From Capra hircus (lineage: Eukaryota > Chordata > Mammalia > Artiodactyla > Bovidae): a stretch of 64,000 nt of DNA. Position numbers and translations under genes: made by a program. The stretch is from contig NC_030817.1 of the NCBI RefSeq assembly GCF_001704415.2, positions 31,879,550 to 31,943,549 on the forward strand. The letters run 5' to 3'. Positions 1 through 11,040 of the stretch are shown here, in pieces; within the stretch, counting starts at the first letter, position 1, and each line of letters begins with the position of its first letter. A model generated the notes under the pieces. That model worked only from the letters and a program-made list of their open reading frames with translations, was not told where the DNA came from and did no database searches.

Positions 1-240
1 TGTTCTATCTTATATTCTTGATGAGATTTTCCCTGACTATACCCCTCCAACACATCCATTCCACTTTGTTCTCCTTATTTCTTATCACTTTTCAACATGT
101 TATAGAATGATTGTGTTTGTCTCCCCCTGCTAGAGTCTAAATTCCACAACAGTAGATTTTTTTTGTACACTGTTTCAAGGGAAAGGTCAGGTCATACATT
201 TCATCAAATTAATGCTTGTCTTTTTTGTTTGAACTTGTAG

Positions 241-355
241 ATGCTGAGTTTGTCTATAAAACATGGAATAATCCCCATAAAAAATGGAGCTATTTATTTT
301 AGTTGGGATTTTAGGAACTCTTTTTCATTTGTGACATCCACGTTAAGCACAATAG
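241..355 (+). CDS. Gene A exon: cap end and pore helix 1
   Basis: Acceptor AG at 239-240, donor GTGAGT from 356. It starts in phase 0 and ends in phase 1 (115 nt). The translation runs to ...SWDFRNSFSFVTSTLSTIG, matching in length and position the KCNK16 exon ending NWDFGSSFFFAGTVVTTIG. The final Gly codon of the filter is split across the junction. Confidence 0.87.
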
Positions 356-3300
356 GTGAGTAAGGTGCTTTATTTTTAGTTTAATTTGGTCTTATTTTTT
401 AAATTTAGGAGGTCAGTAATTTAAATTTTTATCATAGCATGGGACTTTGTCTACATGAGTCATAACCCTTCAACCTGCAAACTCAGAGCCTGCTTTTATT
501 TTTAAGATGATGTTTCATCGGTACACATAGCTTCCCCTTTATTTTCTATCTATAAATCATTTGTCCCTTCCATAACAAGTTCTATGTTCCCATTCTCTTT
601 AAAGGGTGGTCTTGGCAATGGCATTTCCATCTAGTCTTCCAATACTACTGGTGAGATAAAAAACAAAGCCAGATCCAGCCAGATTTTCCAGGATTCCTAA
701 TAAACTATGATGTCCACAGTTTCTTTGGAATTCTGCTATACTGTAGCTAGAGAACTTTGTAACTTAAAAACAAAATGTTACAAAGTCAACATAGATTTCT
801 GCTGAAATTTAGACAATTCTAAGATAGTTTATTATCAACCAAGAGCCATCAGGATTTACAATAAATAAATAAATAAGCATAGCTTAAGATAGCTGTAGCC
901 AAAGACCCTCAGGAGATTCCTGGAAAATACCACCTTAGACTGCAAAGATCTCAGGCACTGTCATGGAATTTTCCTTCTCATGGGAACAGAGAAGATTAAT
1001 AAGTGATGACCATTATCCTCAAGTATGGCATACTCAGATCTATTTTCCCTTACTAAAAATAGGATGTGTATTTGTAGTTATGGAGACTAATGCCTGCAAA
1101 TCTCCAGCAAAATGACATTTGTTTTGAAAGTCTTAGTTGCATATTATATTTCAATAAAAGAATTGAGATCTTGCATTTTAGGGGTCCACATGAGGTCAGA
1201 GTGTTGGGACTAGATGTTACCATGACCTCTGGTTTCTGTCCTGAGGGGAAAATCCATACTTCTCATTTTTCTGGTCATTTCCTTAGGAAAAATTCCTGGA
1301 TGTAAAATGACTGCATAATCTGCTTTCTCTTAAAAGCTGTGTGTGCTGCTGGGAGTATCTCTTATAAGAAAACATCAATAACAAAACATCAAAAGTGCAT
1401 CAAAAGTAATACTGAGCAGATATTAAATTTGTCTCTTATCATCCATCAGGTTATGGGTCAATTGCGCCCAGAACTCCTATGGGCCAGATGTTCTGTGTCT
1501 TCTATTCTTTACTGGGGATCCCTCTAACTATTATATTCCTGCAATCTGTGAGTAATGCGTTATTACAAACACTTTCAGAATTTGAGAAATATCTTCAGAA
1601 TATGGAAATGAAAGAGGTAAAGTCTACCAAATGATTTTTTTACGTGTGCTTAGGTTCATAACCTTAAGTAGAATAAACACACAGCACATTACATTCTTGT
1701 TAAACACATGCTAAAAGTATACACACACACACACACACACATATATGTAGTTATACGTCTGGTATGTGCTTGCTCTATGTTTTTTTTGAATTCCTAGATC
1801 AATAAATGGTATTCAGACCAATATAACTATATAGTGTTTTATTTTTCTTCAGAAAAAAGGAGTAATATTCCAAAGAACATTTTAGAATAATATAGTATAA
1901 ATGCAACTTCACAACCATGATCTTATTTAATCCCCTAAAGTGCCTTCTGGAGTAAGTATGGTATAAAACCTAACATCTGGGTTTTCTAGAGGAAAGTATC
2001 AACTTAAATTATTCTGATATTAGGTTCTGAGCTCTTTTCTGCCCACAATACATTTGTCAGCACTGCTATGGGTAAGGAATTAATATTATTTTATTTAAAT
2101 TTATTTAATGTAAATTTATTTATAAGGGCTTTAATTTATTTATATATGTTATATAAACAAATATGCCTATAATTAAAGGAGGCTGTTTGGAAAACTGTTG
2201 GTCAAATTTGTGTTGAGTTGGGACATATGAAACAAAGAGAGATGACATGGGTGGATAGTCCATTCCTGATATTCCAGGTGTCCCAGAAAAAGAGATGCTG
2301 AGAGGATAAGGACAGGTAAATTGTTTGCTCTTATTGCCTTGAGGAATTCCTGTGACCCAGGCTGCACTTTAGCAGTGATCCCTAATACCTAACTTACCCA
2401 ATTTAAGGGGACAACTGAGGCAGCATGCTCTTTTCTCTTCCTCTCAGGACTCACATCCACTGGCTTAAGAGTAATAACTAAAAGGTCAGTTTGTTGCCTA
2501 AACAGGCCTGATCAAAGCCAGCTACCCCAGGCCTTCTTAGCAAAGAGCAGTGCCAATAAGAGCAGGCCCTGGCTGGCGCTTCTCCCACTAGGCTCAAGGA
2601 GTGGAGTCCAGAGAAAGAAACTCCTGGAAAATCCTTCAACCACCTATCCCAGAGTGGTAGTCATGACTGTTCTTGGACTTAACCCCTTCCTACCAGTAAC
2701 TCTTTCTTGGAGGTGAATTCTGGGAGAAATGGACAAAGAGGCAAGAGCTTTGAGCATTCCTTAGGGACCAAAAATCTTATGTGGAATAGTTCAACCAGAG
2801 AAGTTTCTTTCCCCTTCAAGGAAGAAGATCAGACAGCATCTGGAAAGATTCTGCCCATTTTCTTTTTCCTGGAGCCATGTTATCAATCCTTGTAATTTTA
2901 TCTGAGATGAAGGATTTGGCCATTTCAGAGATTTGAGATTACTTGAAAATTGTTTTTCAAAACCTACATAGAGCTAAAGTTGGACCTTGTTATATGCTTA
3001 CAGACATGTCTAAACAAACTTATCAGACAGTTACTCAAATGCACCAAATAATAGATAAAATTATATCAGTGATATAGAATGCTCTGAGTTTATTATCACT
3101 GTACAAAGTTAAACAAAAGGAGCTAATAACATAATTCCACAGAAAATGAAACCTTCAATATCAATCTCCCCCTTTTCTGAAACCTCTTTAAATGGTTCCA
3201 AAATACACATTAAAAGTCAGCTATCTATTTCTTCCACTTTCCTCTAATTCTGCTGTATTCTGCTATGGGTACCTTACACAGGTTAGAGTATCTCCAAAGT

Positions 3301-6300
3301 TGATAATGAGTGTCTGTTTCCAAATTTTTAGAGAAACAAGACATGCAAAAATTTTACATCAGCTTTATATCCTGCCAAATTTAGAAAGTACTACAAATCC
3401 CACAATTTATAAAATTAGTGTAATCATTGCAGTATCATATACTATGTGCTAAAATTTAAGGAAATATTTACAAAGTGTTCCAGGAACATAATAATAAAAA
3501 TACACAAAGTTCTTAACACAGGGTCTGTCCAGTATGAGGTACTTTATAAGTAAGCTTAAAACATATTATTTCTAATATTGTTTTACTTGTCTGTCTCTCT
3601 CCTCTCCCTCCCAAAACTATAACCTCTGTGTGTACCAACTGTCTAATTTTTACCTGTATCTTGAGTATCTCCCATGGTGCTAATAGGAAACACTGAAAAA
3701 AGGCTTGTTGAATGAATTTTAATTATACCATAAAAGACATTTAATCAATTAATATGATGTAGAACTATAAATGGATTATCCAGTTTTTAGATGGGAAAAT
3801 ATTTTCTCTAACAATTTAAGGTATTGGAATGTCTCTTATCAGAATAAGATTATTTTATTTGCTTAAAAAACTTAATGTCCTGAGCTTCCATTTGGTGATT
3901 GTCCATCCTACCCTCTTGCAGAGCCATTTTGCACTTAGGACCCAGAGCTAGACGTGAGAGTAAGCAGGTTGCAAAGCAAAAGAATATTTTAGTCTAAGAC
4001 CTAGGGAGGGCAGGAAGACAGGGATTGTTTTACATTAAAATCACAAAAAGTGCAATGCATGAAGAGAGAAAACAAGAAATAAAAGATTAGCAACAGAGAC
4101 TCATGAGAAAGATGATTCAGTTGAAGAAGCTGGGATGTACTGCTGGATGCAAAGGAAACCTGCAAGCCAGAGTACAGTAGAACACGCTGGGTCAGGAAAG
4201 GATTTGTGAGAGGAAATGGCAATTGAATCGACTATAGCCCTCTGATTGCTATTAGGTTGATGTTAACATCTTCCTTCCTTCCTCCCTCTTCTCCCTTCCA
4301 CCCCTTTCTTCTTCTTTCCTTCTTAATTTGTTCTCCCTCTTTTCTTTAGACACAAATTAGAACTTGTGAGGTCCTCTTTTTCTTGGTAACTGGACTTTCC
4401 ATTTTCATCCTGCTACCACCATTACTTTTCATGAAAATGGAGGGCTGGACTTACGAGGAAGGATTATATTTTGCGTTCATCTCTTTAAGTACCATTGGCT
4501 TTGGTGACTACATAATAGGTAAGTCAATTGATATTAATCTTAGAATTGTATTATCATTCATAGCCACAGAATCAATAAAATTTGAAGTAAATGTATAACC
4601 AGAAAGATGGCATATATCTTACAGGAGTTAGAGGCCAAAGATGTTTTAAAATTTTCAACCACCTGACAATCCACAAAAAGTCCCAAATAATTGCTTTCCA
4701 TCAAACTTTCTCCTTTGTTTGGGCCACAGAGTACACTAACTATGGGAAAATGGAACAGAAGAATTCTTACAAAGTATATTACCACTTACACAAGCATTTA
4801 AAGCTCATGTGTGATGGAAACAGTAGGTACAAAGGATGAATTCTATGCAACATGCATTTAGTATATTTTCCAGTAGGTAAGTTCATTTTCAAATTGCATA
4901 CGGAAGAAACAATGACCCTCCCAGATATTAAATAATCATGTACATACCTAAATTTCAACTGTAAAATATCCAAGAAGTCTTTTGTACAAAGGCTTATTCT
5001 ATATAGCCTTTTCATGTTTGTAACTTCCTTAAAGGAGCAAAGCAAATCTTCAGGCTATATATTTTGGAAACTTTTTCACTGTTCTTGGCTCACTTCTGCC
5101 CCAAATTAGCATCATCATATCAGGCATCATTCTTATTATTAACATATTTTTTAAACTTAGCCCAAAGAACACAGGTATAGCACCCCATTATGCATGTATG
5201 TCAGAGAAGGCAATGGCACCCCACTCCAGTAAAATCCTGGAAAATCCCATGGATGGAGGAGCCTGGTGGGCTGCAGTCCATGGGGTCGCACAGAGTCAAG
5301 ACATGACTGAGTGACTTCACTTTCACTTTTCACTTTCACACATTGGAGAAGGAAATGGCAACCCACTCCAGTGTTCTTGCCTGGAGAATCCTAGGGATGG
5401 GGGAGCCTGGTGGGCTGCCGTCTATGGGGTCGCACAGAGTCAGACACCACTGAAGCGACTTAGCAGTAGTGGCAGCAGCAGCAAGCATGTGCAGGCAGTA
5501 AAGAATCTGCCTGCAACACAGGAGTCGCAAGAGATGTGGATTCGAACCCTGGGTTAGGAAGATTCCCTGGAGGAGGGCATGGCTACCCACTCCAGTATTC
5601 TTGCCTGGAGAATTCCATGGACAGAGGACCCTGGTGGGCTGCAGTTCATAGAGTCACAAAGAGTCAGACATGACTGAGCAACTAACATAGGAGAGAGATA
5701 AATTTAGCAGTCATGGAGTGAAAAATAACTAACAGTTCAGGAAGAATACTTACAAATCTTTCAGCTCTAATGTTTACCTATTTCTGATTAAGTTACCAAA
5801 AAAGGACATATACAGACATTTGGGGGTTTTGTATTTTAATCATTAGGTCACAGAAGTGAAATAATCTGTAGCAGTCACTTTATTTAGAAAGGAACATAGT
5901 ATGTGTGGTATATATGGTATTAGATCAGAAATAGAAGCAATTATGCTGAAGAATGCATTGTGCTAGCCCTCCTACAGTGCCAGTATTTTGGAAAAATTTG
6001 GAACAGTGGGGAGTGGGAGAATTATTTGTCTGAGTGATCTTTTTTGAGGGGTTGGCACATTTGGATCCCAATCCCTCCTGCGAACCCACCCTGCCATTTA
6101 AGGAATGAATAATTTCACTTTGTGTCTGCAATTCCCCACCTGCTCTGGCAGGTCTGCCATGCCCGTATACAGCCAGCTCAGGTATGGAAGATGCCACATC
6201 TCTCCGCTCACTTATGAAAAGTTTATTCCTCTCTAGAATTTAGCTAATCAAGGTTTCTTGCAGCCATTGCTTTTCTTTGGGACCACTGAAAATGATTTTC

Positions 6301-8040
6301 ATTTTTTTTGTTCTCTTTTTCACTATGGAATAGGAAAACTTTTTTATCCTCTCATTACCTAGCTGGGGGGCTTCTCTGGTAGCTCACTGGTAAAGAATTC
6401 ACCTGCTAATGCAGGAGACGTGGATTCAATTCCCGGGTCATGAAGATCCCCTGGAGGAGGAAATGGCAACCCACTCCAGTATTCTTGTCTGGGAAATCAC
6501 ATGGACACCTGGCGGGCTATAGTCCATGGGGTCATAAAAGAGTTGGACATGATTTAATGACTAAACAATAATTACCTAGCTGGAATGGGGACTTCATAGA
6601 TGTTTGAGTATAAATTTGAGGGAGTTGGGTAAGGGACTCCAATTAATGGGCCATTAAACTGGAAAACAAAGTCTTTTTAACATTCATCTTGGTCAGTGAA
6701 ATTATGCTGTCTTTCATAAAGTTAAGTTTGCTAACTGTATGCCACAGATTTACATTTTATTCTCTTCCTCGTCCTAAAATAATCTTAAGTGCAGTTAAAA
6801 TGTGTTCTTTTGCTCAATAGCCATACTTCATCATGTGCTCCTTGGCAGTTTTTATTGAAGGACATATTTTCTTCATTAGCAAAACCCAGAATGCCACCAA
6901 AGTTCATATGATTATTTATATTTTGATATAAAATATTCATTTAAAGGATATTGAGAAAAAATAGCACAGAGATTAGGGGCATACTGCCAATGTTTATTGA
7001 GGCTCAATATAGTGTGAGATGCTGGGAATGATTGAAGGCAGGAGGAAAAGGGGACGACAGAGGCTGAGATGGTTGGATGGCATCACTGACTCAATGGACA
7101 TGAGTTTGAGTAAACTCTGGGAGTTGGTGATGGACAGGGAGGCCTGGCATGTTGCTGTCCATGGTGTTGCAAAGAGCCAGACATGACTGATAGTGTGAGA
7201 TGGTTGTTGGGATTATGCATATTCTTTCTTTGTGTTTCTAATTATTTCAAATCGATTTTCACAATAAAAAGTTACAAAATATCTGGCATATTTGTAGCCA
7301 TAAAGAATAAACCAACGGCAGAGTAGGAATATATATTTGTGGGTGATACAGTAAACAATTTGAGTTTCTAAAAGTTTTTTTTAATATCTTATGCTTATTT
7401 TTAGAAACTTCCTACAGCAAGTAAAAGAAATGATTTGATTAATATACATGTATCCCAAACTCTTATGCACATCTGTATCTGTATTCTAATCCATCCTGTA
7501 ACACGCTCAGAATTCAGCTTAATATACTTCCACACTTTTCAAACCATACATAGAAGTAGAGCATTTTTTTAACCTTCATGTGATAGATATGTTACAAAAC
7601 ATTTATTGTAAATTAAAATGTGTAACTATAATTCCACAGTCTGTTGAATATGATATTCATTTCAGAAATTCTACTGTTTAGTTTCCAGTTGGTCTTTAAT
7701 AATTGGTGGTTAGAATTTAAAAGTTGACTTTTTAGGGGTTTACACTACTGTGATGTAATTTACAAGGAGAAGATTGGAAGCAAAAGTTGTGCCCAAATAA
7801 TTTAAATGTAATTTCCTTTTGCCTTTAGGTGTAAATCCTTCTAAGAATTATTCAAATATTTATGTGGCAATGGTAACACTTTGGTGTACCTTTGGTCTTA
7901 CTTGGATGGCTCTTTTTTTTGATTTGCTTTCAAAAAGTTTGGAAAAAACTAAAATTAAACTTACTTGCAATACGTTATGGCAAAGAGAAAGAAAGTTTTC
8001 TGGAAAAAGATCGTATTTCTGGCCTTCTCTGCGAAGATAA
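241..8040 (+). CDS. Gene A: TALK-type two-pore-domain K+ channel (K2P), 3' four coding exons
   Basis: This is a spliced K2P potassium leak channel subunit of the plasma membrane. Coding exons 241-355, 1450-1616, 4350-4518 and 7829-8040 join in phases 1, 0 and 1 with GT-AG borders, giving 220 residues and a stop at 8038-8040. In order the visible parts are the end of the extracellular cap and pore helix 1 with filter TIGYG (split by the first junction), M2 (GQMFCVFYSLLGIPLT), M3 (VLFFLVTGLSIFILLPPLLF), pore 2 with filter TIGFGD, M4 (YVAMVTLWCTFGLTWMALFF) and a short basic tail of about 40 residues. The motifs MEGW, TIGFGDY and NPSK before M4 are those of KCNK16/KCNK17 (TALK). Exon 1 (start, M1, most of the cap) is outside the window. 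No stops or frameshifts are seen. Whether it is a named TALK gene or a separate paralogue needs a search; I infer a separate paralogue. Confidence 0.88.
356..1449 (+). other. Gene A intron
   Basis: GTGAGT donor and TCATCCATCAG acceptor. AT-rich intron sequence. No interspersed repeat recognised and no further coding seen. Confidence 0.75.
1450..1616 (+). CDS. Gene A exon: filter 1 and M2
   Basis: Acceptor CAG at 1447-1449, donor GTAAAG from 1617. 167 nt, entering in phase 1 and leaving in phase 0. The junction makes G-YG, completing TIGYG, followed by SIAPRTPMGQMFCVFYSLLG and the M2 end, then the M2-M3 linker ending NMEMKE. The pattern YGxxAPxTxxGQxFCVFYxLLGIPL is the TALK/TASK post-filter and M2 signature. 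Confidence 0.9.
1617..4349 (+). other. Gene A intron with (AC)10 microsatellite
   Basis: AT-rich intron. It holds an (AC)10 run at 1721-1740 and ends in a long polypyrimidine tract (about 4261-4347) directly before the next exon's AG. No recognisable young SINE or LINE. Short open frames here have no family resemblance. Confidence 0.7.
4350..4518 (+). CDS. Gene A exon: M3 and pore 2
   Basis: Acceptor TTTCTTTAG ending at 4349, donor GTAAGT from 4519. 169 nt, phase 0 in and phase 1 out. It encodes M3 (FFLVTGLSIFILLPPLLF), the loop MKMEGWTYEEGLYFAF and filter 2 STIGFGDYII. This is the strongest single K2P match in the plus strand; KCNK17 reads LLLPPLLFSHMEGWSYTEGF in the same place. Confidence 0.93.
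5203..5484 (+). repeat. BOV-A2 SINE
   Basis: Dimeric BovA SINE: two related monomers beginning GAGAAGGCAATGGCACCCC and GAGAAGGAAATGGCAACCC, joined by the CTTTCACTTTTCACTTTCA linker and ending GACTTAGCAG plus a short AGC-rich tail. The ends were set by comparison with the other copies in this window. Confidence 0.88.
5490..5690 (+). repeat. Bov-tA SINE (5' truncated)
   Basis: tRNA-like head (GTAAAGAATCTGCCTGCAA, box-B-like GATTCGAACCC), then a BovA monomer ending GACTGAGCAACTAAC. It abuts the BOV-A2 just upstream. The first part of the tRNA head is missing. Confidence 0.85.
6354..6583 (+). repeat. Bov-tA SINE with 13-bp target-site duplication
   Basis: The element (6367-6570) runs from GGGCTTCTCTGGTAGCTC to GACTAAACAATA. 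The direct repeat ATTACCTAGCTGG is present exactly at 6354-6366 and 6571-6583, which is the target-site duplication. Confidence 0.92.
7009..7202 (+). repeat. BovB 3'-end fragment (ART2A type) with 13-bp TSD
   Basis: 7022-7189 matches the 3' end of BovB, the part encoding the RT C-terminus (translated pieces read GRRRRGRQR-like and WLDGIT-like). It is flanked by the exact direct repeat ATAGTGTGAGATG at 7009-7021 and 7190-7202, so it is an independent 5'-truncated insertion. Confidence 0.88.
7829..8040 (+). CDS. Gene A last coding exon: M4 and C-tail
   Basis: Acceptor TTTAG ending at 7828; enters in phase 1 and closes the Gly codon of DYIIG, then VNPSKNYSNIYVAMVTLWCT and the rest of M4, and a 40-residue basic tail ending WPSLRR, stop TAA at 8038-8040. 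NPSK-x-Y ahead of M4 is shared with KCNK16 and KCNK17. The tail has no acidic cluster, unlike gene B. Confidence 0.9.
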
Positions 8041-8095
8041 TCAGAGTATCTCAAACTTTTTTTTTTTTTAATAGTGGGACAAGGTGATAAAAGAG

Positions 8096-8101
8096 AATAA
8101 A
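8096..8101 (+). promoter_or_regulatory. Gene A candidate polyadenylation signal
   Basis: AATAAA 56 nt after the stop codon of gene A. This would give a very short 3'UTR. Other AT-rich signals downstream are possible. Confidence 0.5.
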
Positions 8102-10160
8102 CATTTTTTCCCATTAACCTGCCATATGGATCGTATTCACAGTAAAGCTTTGTAATTCATATTTTACTTTGAATTGTATTAAATAACTAATTGAAAACAC
8201 ATAATTTTAACTGTTCTCATTGAACCTTTCGTTTTCAAACGCTTTCATTATGCAACATTTGATATATACAAAATGACTTACACAATCACGCAAGTCAAAA
8301 AGTATAATAAATTTCCATGAATCTACCATATAACTTGTGAAGTAGAATTAATGACAATACAATTGAAACTACTTCTGTGAACCTCCCCATACCATCCTCT
8401 TGGCTCCTCAGAGGCAACAATTATTTCAACCCATGTTAGTACATAATTACCAAGTTATTTTTTTTAAGTAGTTACTCAATTTAGGCTCACATCAGAAATG
8501 CATGTGAGTTTTCATTATTCTGTATTTTCACTTAAACTTGATATTGTCAGATTTAAAATTGTTACCCACATACGGGTAAAGAATGTGATCTCATTGTAGC
8601 TTTAATTTGTTTATTCCTGATTACCAGAGAGGCTGAGTACTTTATATTTCTGGCTATTGTTTTTTTCTTTTGTAAATTGCCTCTTCATGAATTTTGCTCA
8701 CTTTTTTTTTTTTTTTACTGGGTTATTTGTCTTCTATTTAGTAATTTGCAAGAGTTACTTTTAGTAAACTCGGAATACTAATCTGTTTTCAGTTATATGT
8801 ATTTTAGACATCATATCCACTTTGTTCATCTTTCCACTTTTTATGGCATATTTTGATCAACAGAAGTTCTTAATTAAAATGTAGTTTATCTTTTCTAATA
8901 CTATTTCCCATTTTGTTGAAAGATATTTTCTGATTAACATATTTAACCAAATTAATTGAGAAGCTAACCCATGTAAATGACTGCCCTGTAAATGACTGTG
9001 AGAAATATGATATAGTCACTGTCTTAATGGAAATTAAACATCAGCTAACATAAGGTGCAGGACAGTGAAAGCCTGTTGTGTGCCATTCACTGTGGCGAAT
9101 GTTTTGAATAACTAAAACATATTGAGAATTTATATGCAAATTCTTTGCATTTCTCATTTTATCTAATCCTGACAAAATCTTATAAGTGGGTAAGTAATTA
9201 CATTTCACAAATGAAGCAATAATCTATGATAATTTACCCAAGTCATTCAGCAACTAAGATGCTGAACATAGTTCATTTAAGCATTGTAATATCCCAAGTC
9301 ATTTTTCATATATTATAAGAAAAACATAAAATAATCCAAATCTAGCATTTACATTTTGAAGACTTGTTAAGTACAGACCATTGGTTTATATCTTCTGGTG
9401 TTCATGCATTATTTATAAAGATAAATGAGTACCACAATTAGGATCAAATACTTGGAGATCAAAGAAGGAAAAGCCTAGGTTATAACTGTAGAAAACTGGA
9501 ATCAGCATCCACAAGGAGGTAGCTGTGATATGAGTCTGAATCACCTGAAGACTCTTGTAGGTGAATCAAGCTGGGATTGGTGGGGTAAAGAGATAGGACT
9601 TGACAGTGCCCAGACAATGGAGGGCTGAAAAGATACTAGTAGGGCAAGAGATTAGGTTGAGGACACAAGCAGTTTTTGTGTCTACAAAATGGAGCTATAT
9701 TGTGAGTGGAAGGAGGATACATTTGGGACTTAAGACAGTAGATGGATAATGCTGAATTGAAAGAGATTAGGAGAAGAGAAACTCTGAAAGTTTTGTGATG
9801 CTTAGAGTCTGTTAAACACAAGGACAAAGTTTCTTGGTGTTTTCTAATAAATGGATGTAGTTATAATGGGGAATAGGAACTTCATTTACACAGGCTCAAA
9901 ATGTGTACTCAGGTGTGAAAGTCTTAAAAGATGAGTTACTGCCCAATATTGTGCAAACAATGAGTCACTGTCTAGTATTGTGTCAAGAGAAGAAATCAAG
10001 ACCTTAATTTTTTGGTACAACTACTTGAGTGAGGGATCTGGCCAGAAAAGATCAACTACAGTTTTGGGATTTCTCCCCCTTGGGTAGGGAGTAGCTTTGG
10101 CATAGTGTTATAAATACTTTAGGTAAAGTCCTTATATACCTGTGAAGATTGGGAGTGGTG
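8102..10160. other. Intergenic AT-rich stretch
   Basis: About 2 kb downstream of gene A. No coding region and no interspersed repeat that I recognise, apart from short poly-T runs such as the one near 8701. It may contain 3'UTR if a distal poly(A) site is used. Confidence 0.5.
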
Positions 10161-10863
10161 GCTGTCTTGTCTAATACACAGATACCAACACAAAGAATCA
10201 AGGAAAGTTAAAAAAAAAACACAGGGAAATATTTCCCAAACAAAATTACAAGATCAATAATCAGAAACTAATGAAATGGGCATATACGACTTATTTGACA
10301 GAAAATTCAAGATAGCTATTACAAAGGTGTGTTCTACAAGATCAGGAGAGCAAACTGACAAAGTGAAAACTTCAACAGAAATAGAAATATAAACAAGTAC
10401 CAAACAGAAATAAATAAATAAAATAAATAGAATAATAGAAATGAAAAAATTCACTGGAGTTCAACAACAGATTCAACAATAAGCAGAATTAAGTATTAAA
10501 AAACTTGAAGGCCAGTCACTGGAACTTATCCAGTCAAAGAAGCAAAAAGAAAAAAAATAATGAAAAATAATCTAGAAAGCTTAAGGAGAATATGGGACAC
10601 CACCAAAACAGATGAATAGATACACTATGGGAGTTCTAGAGGCAGAAGAGAGAGCGAAAAAGAGGCAGAAATCTTATTCAAAGAAATAACAGCTGAAGAT
10701 TCCTTAAACCTGGGAAGGAAATGTACATCCAGATTCATGAAACCCCACAGAATTTGAATATGATGAATCCAAACAAATCTACATCTAGACATTTAATAAT
10801 CAAATTGTCAAAAGGCAAAGGCAAAAAAGTTTCTTTGTTGCTTTTTTGAGGCAGTTATCTAAT
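10160..10863 (+). repeat. Old L1 fragment, ORF1-type (left half of an interrupted copy)
   Basis: A-rich sequence with the style of old L1M/HAL1 ORF1 (runs such as GAAATGAAAAAATTCACTGG, GCTGAAGATTCCTTAAACCTGGG). All frames are broken. It is interrupted at about 10880 by a young L1 and seems to resume after 18827. The family assignment is by resemblance only. Confidence 0.6.
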
Positions 10864-10881
10864 AAAAACATTACCACTGCA

Positions 10882-11037
10882 TTATCCCAGGGATGCAAGG
10901 ATTCATCAATATCCACAAATCAATCAATGTAATTCACCACATTAACAAATTGAAAAATAAAAGCCATATGATTATCTCAATAGATGCAGCGAAGGCCTTT
11001 GACAAAACTCAACATCCATTTATGATAAAAACTCTCC
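10882..11037 (+). repeat. L1 ORF2 fragment upstream of the L1 5'UTR
   Basis: About 155 bp, over 90% identical by eye to 16358-16514 (GGGATGCAAGGATTC to ATGATAAAAACTCTCCA). It ends abruptly where the G-rich 5' end of the L1 begins. It lies inside the apparent target-site duplication, hence is part of the inserted unit. Confidence 0.85.
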
Positions 11038-11040
11038 ACC

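Larger units (their letters stand above)
4519..7828 (+). other. Gene A last intron, SINE-rich
   Basis: 3.3 kb intron with a BOV-A2 (about 5203-5484), two Bov-tA (about 5490-5690 and 6367-6570) and a short BovB 3' end (7022-7189). The remaining sequence is AT-rich, with nothing else recognised. Confidence 0.75.

Noticed and set aside
241..8040. Gene A as a processed pseudogene
   Set aside because: It keeps introns, consensus splice sites and open frames, so retrocopy origin is excluded.
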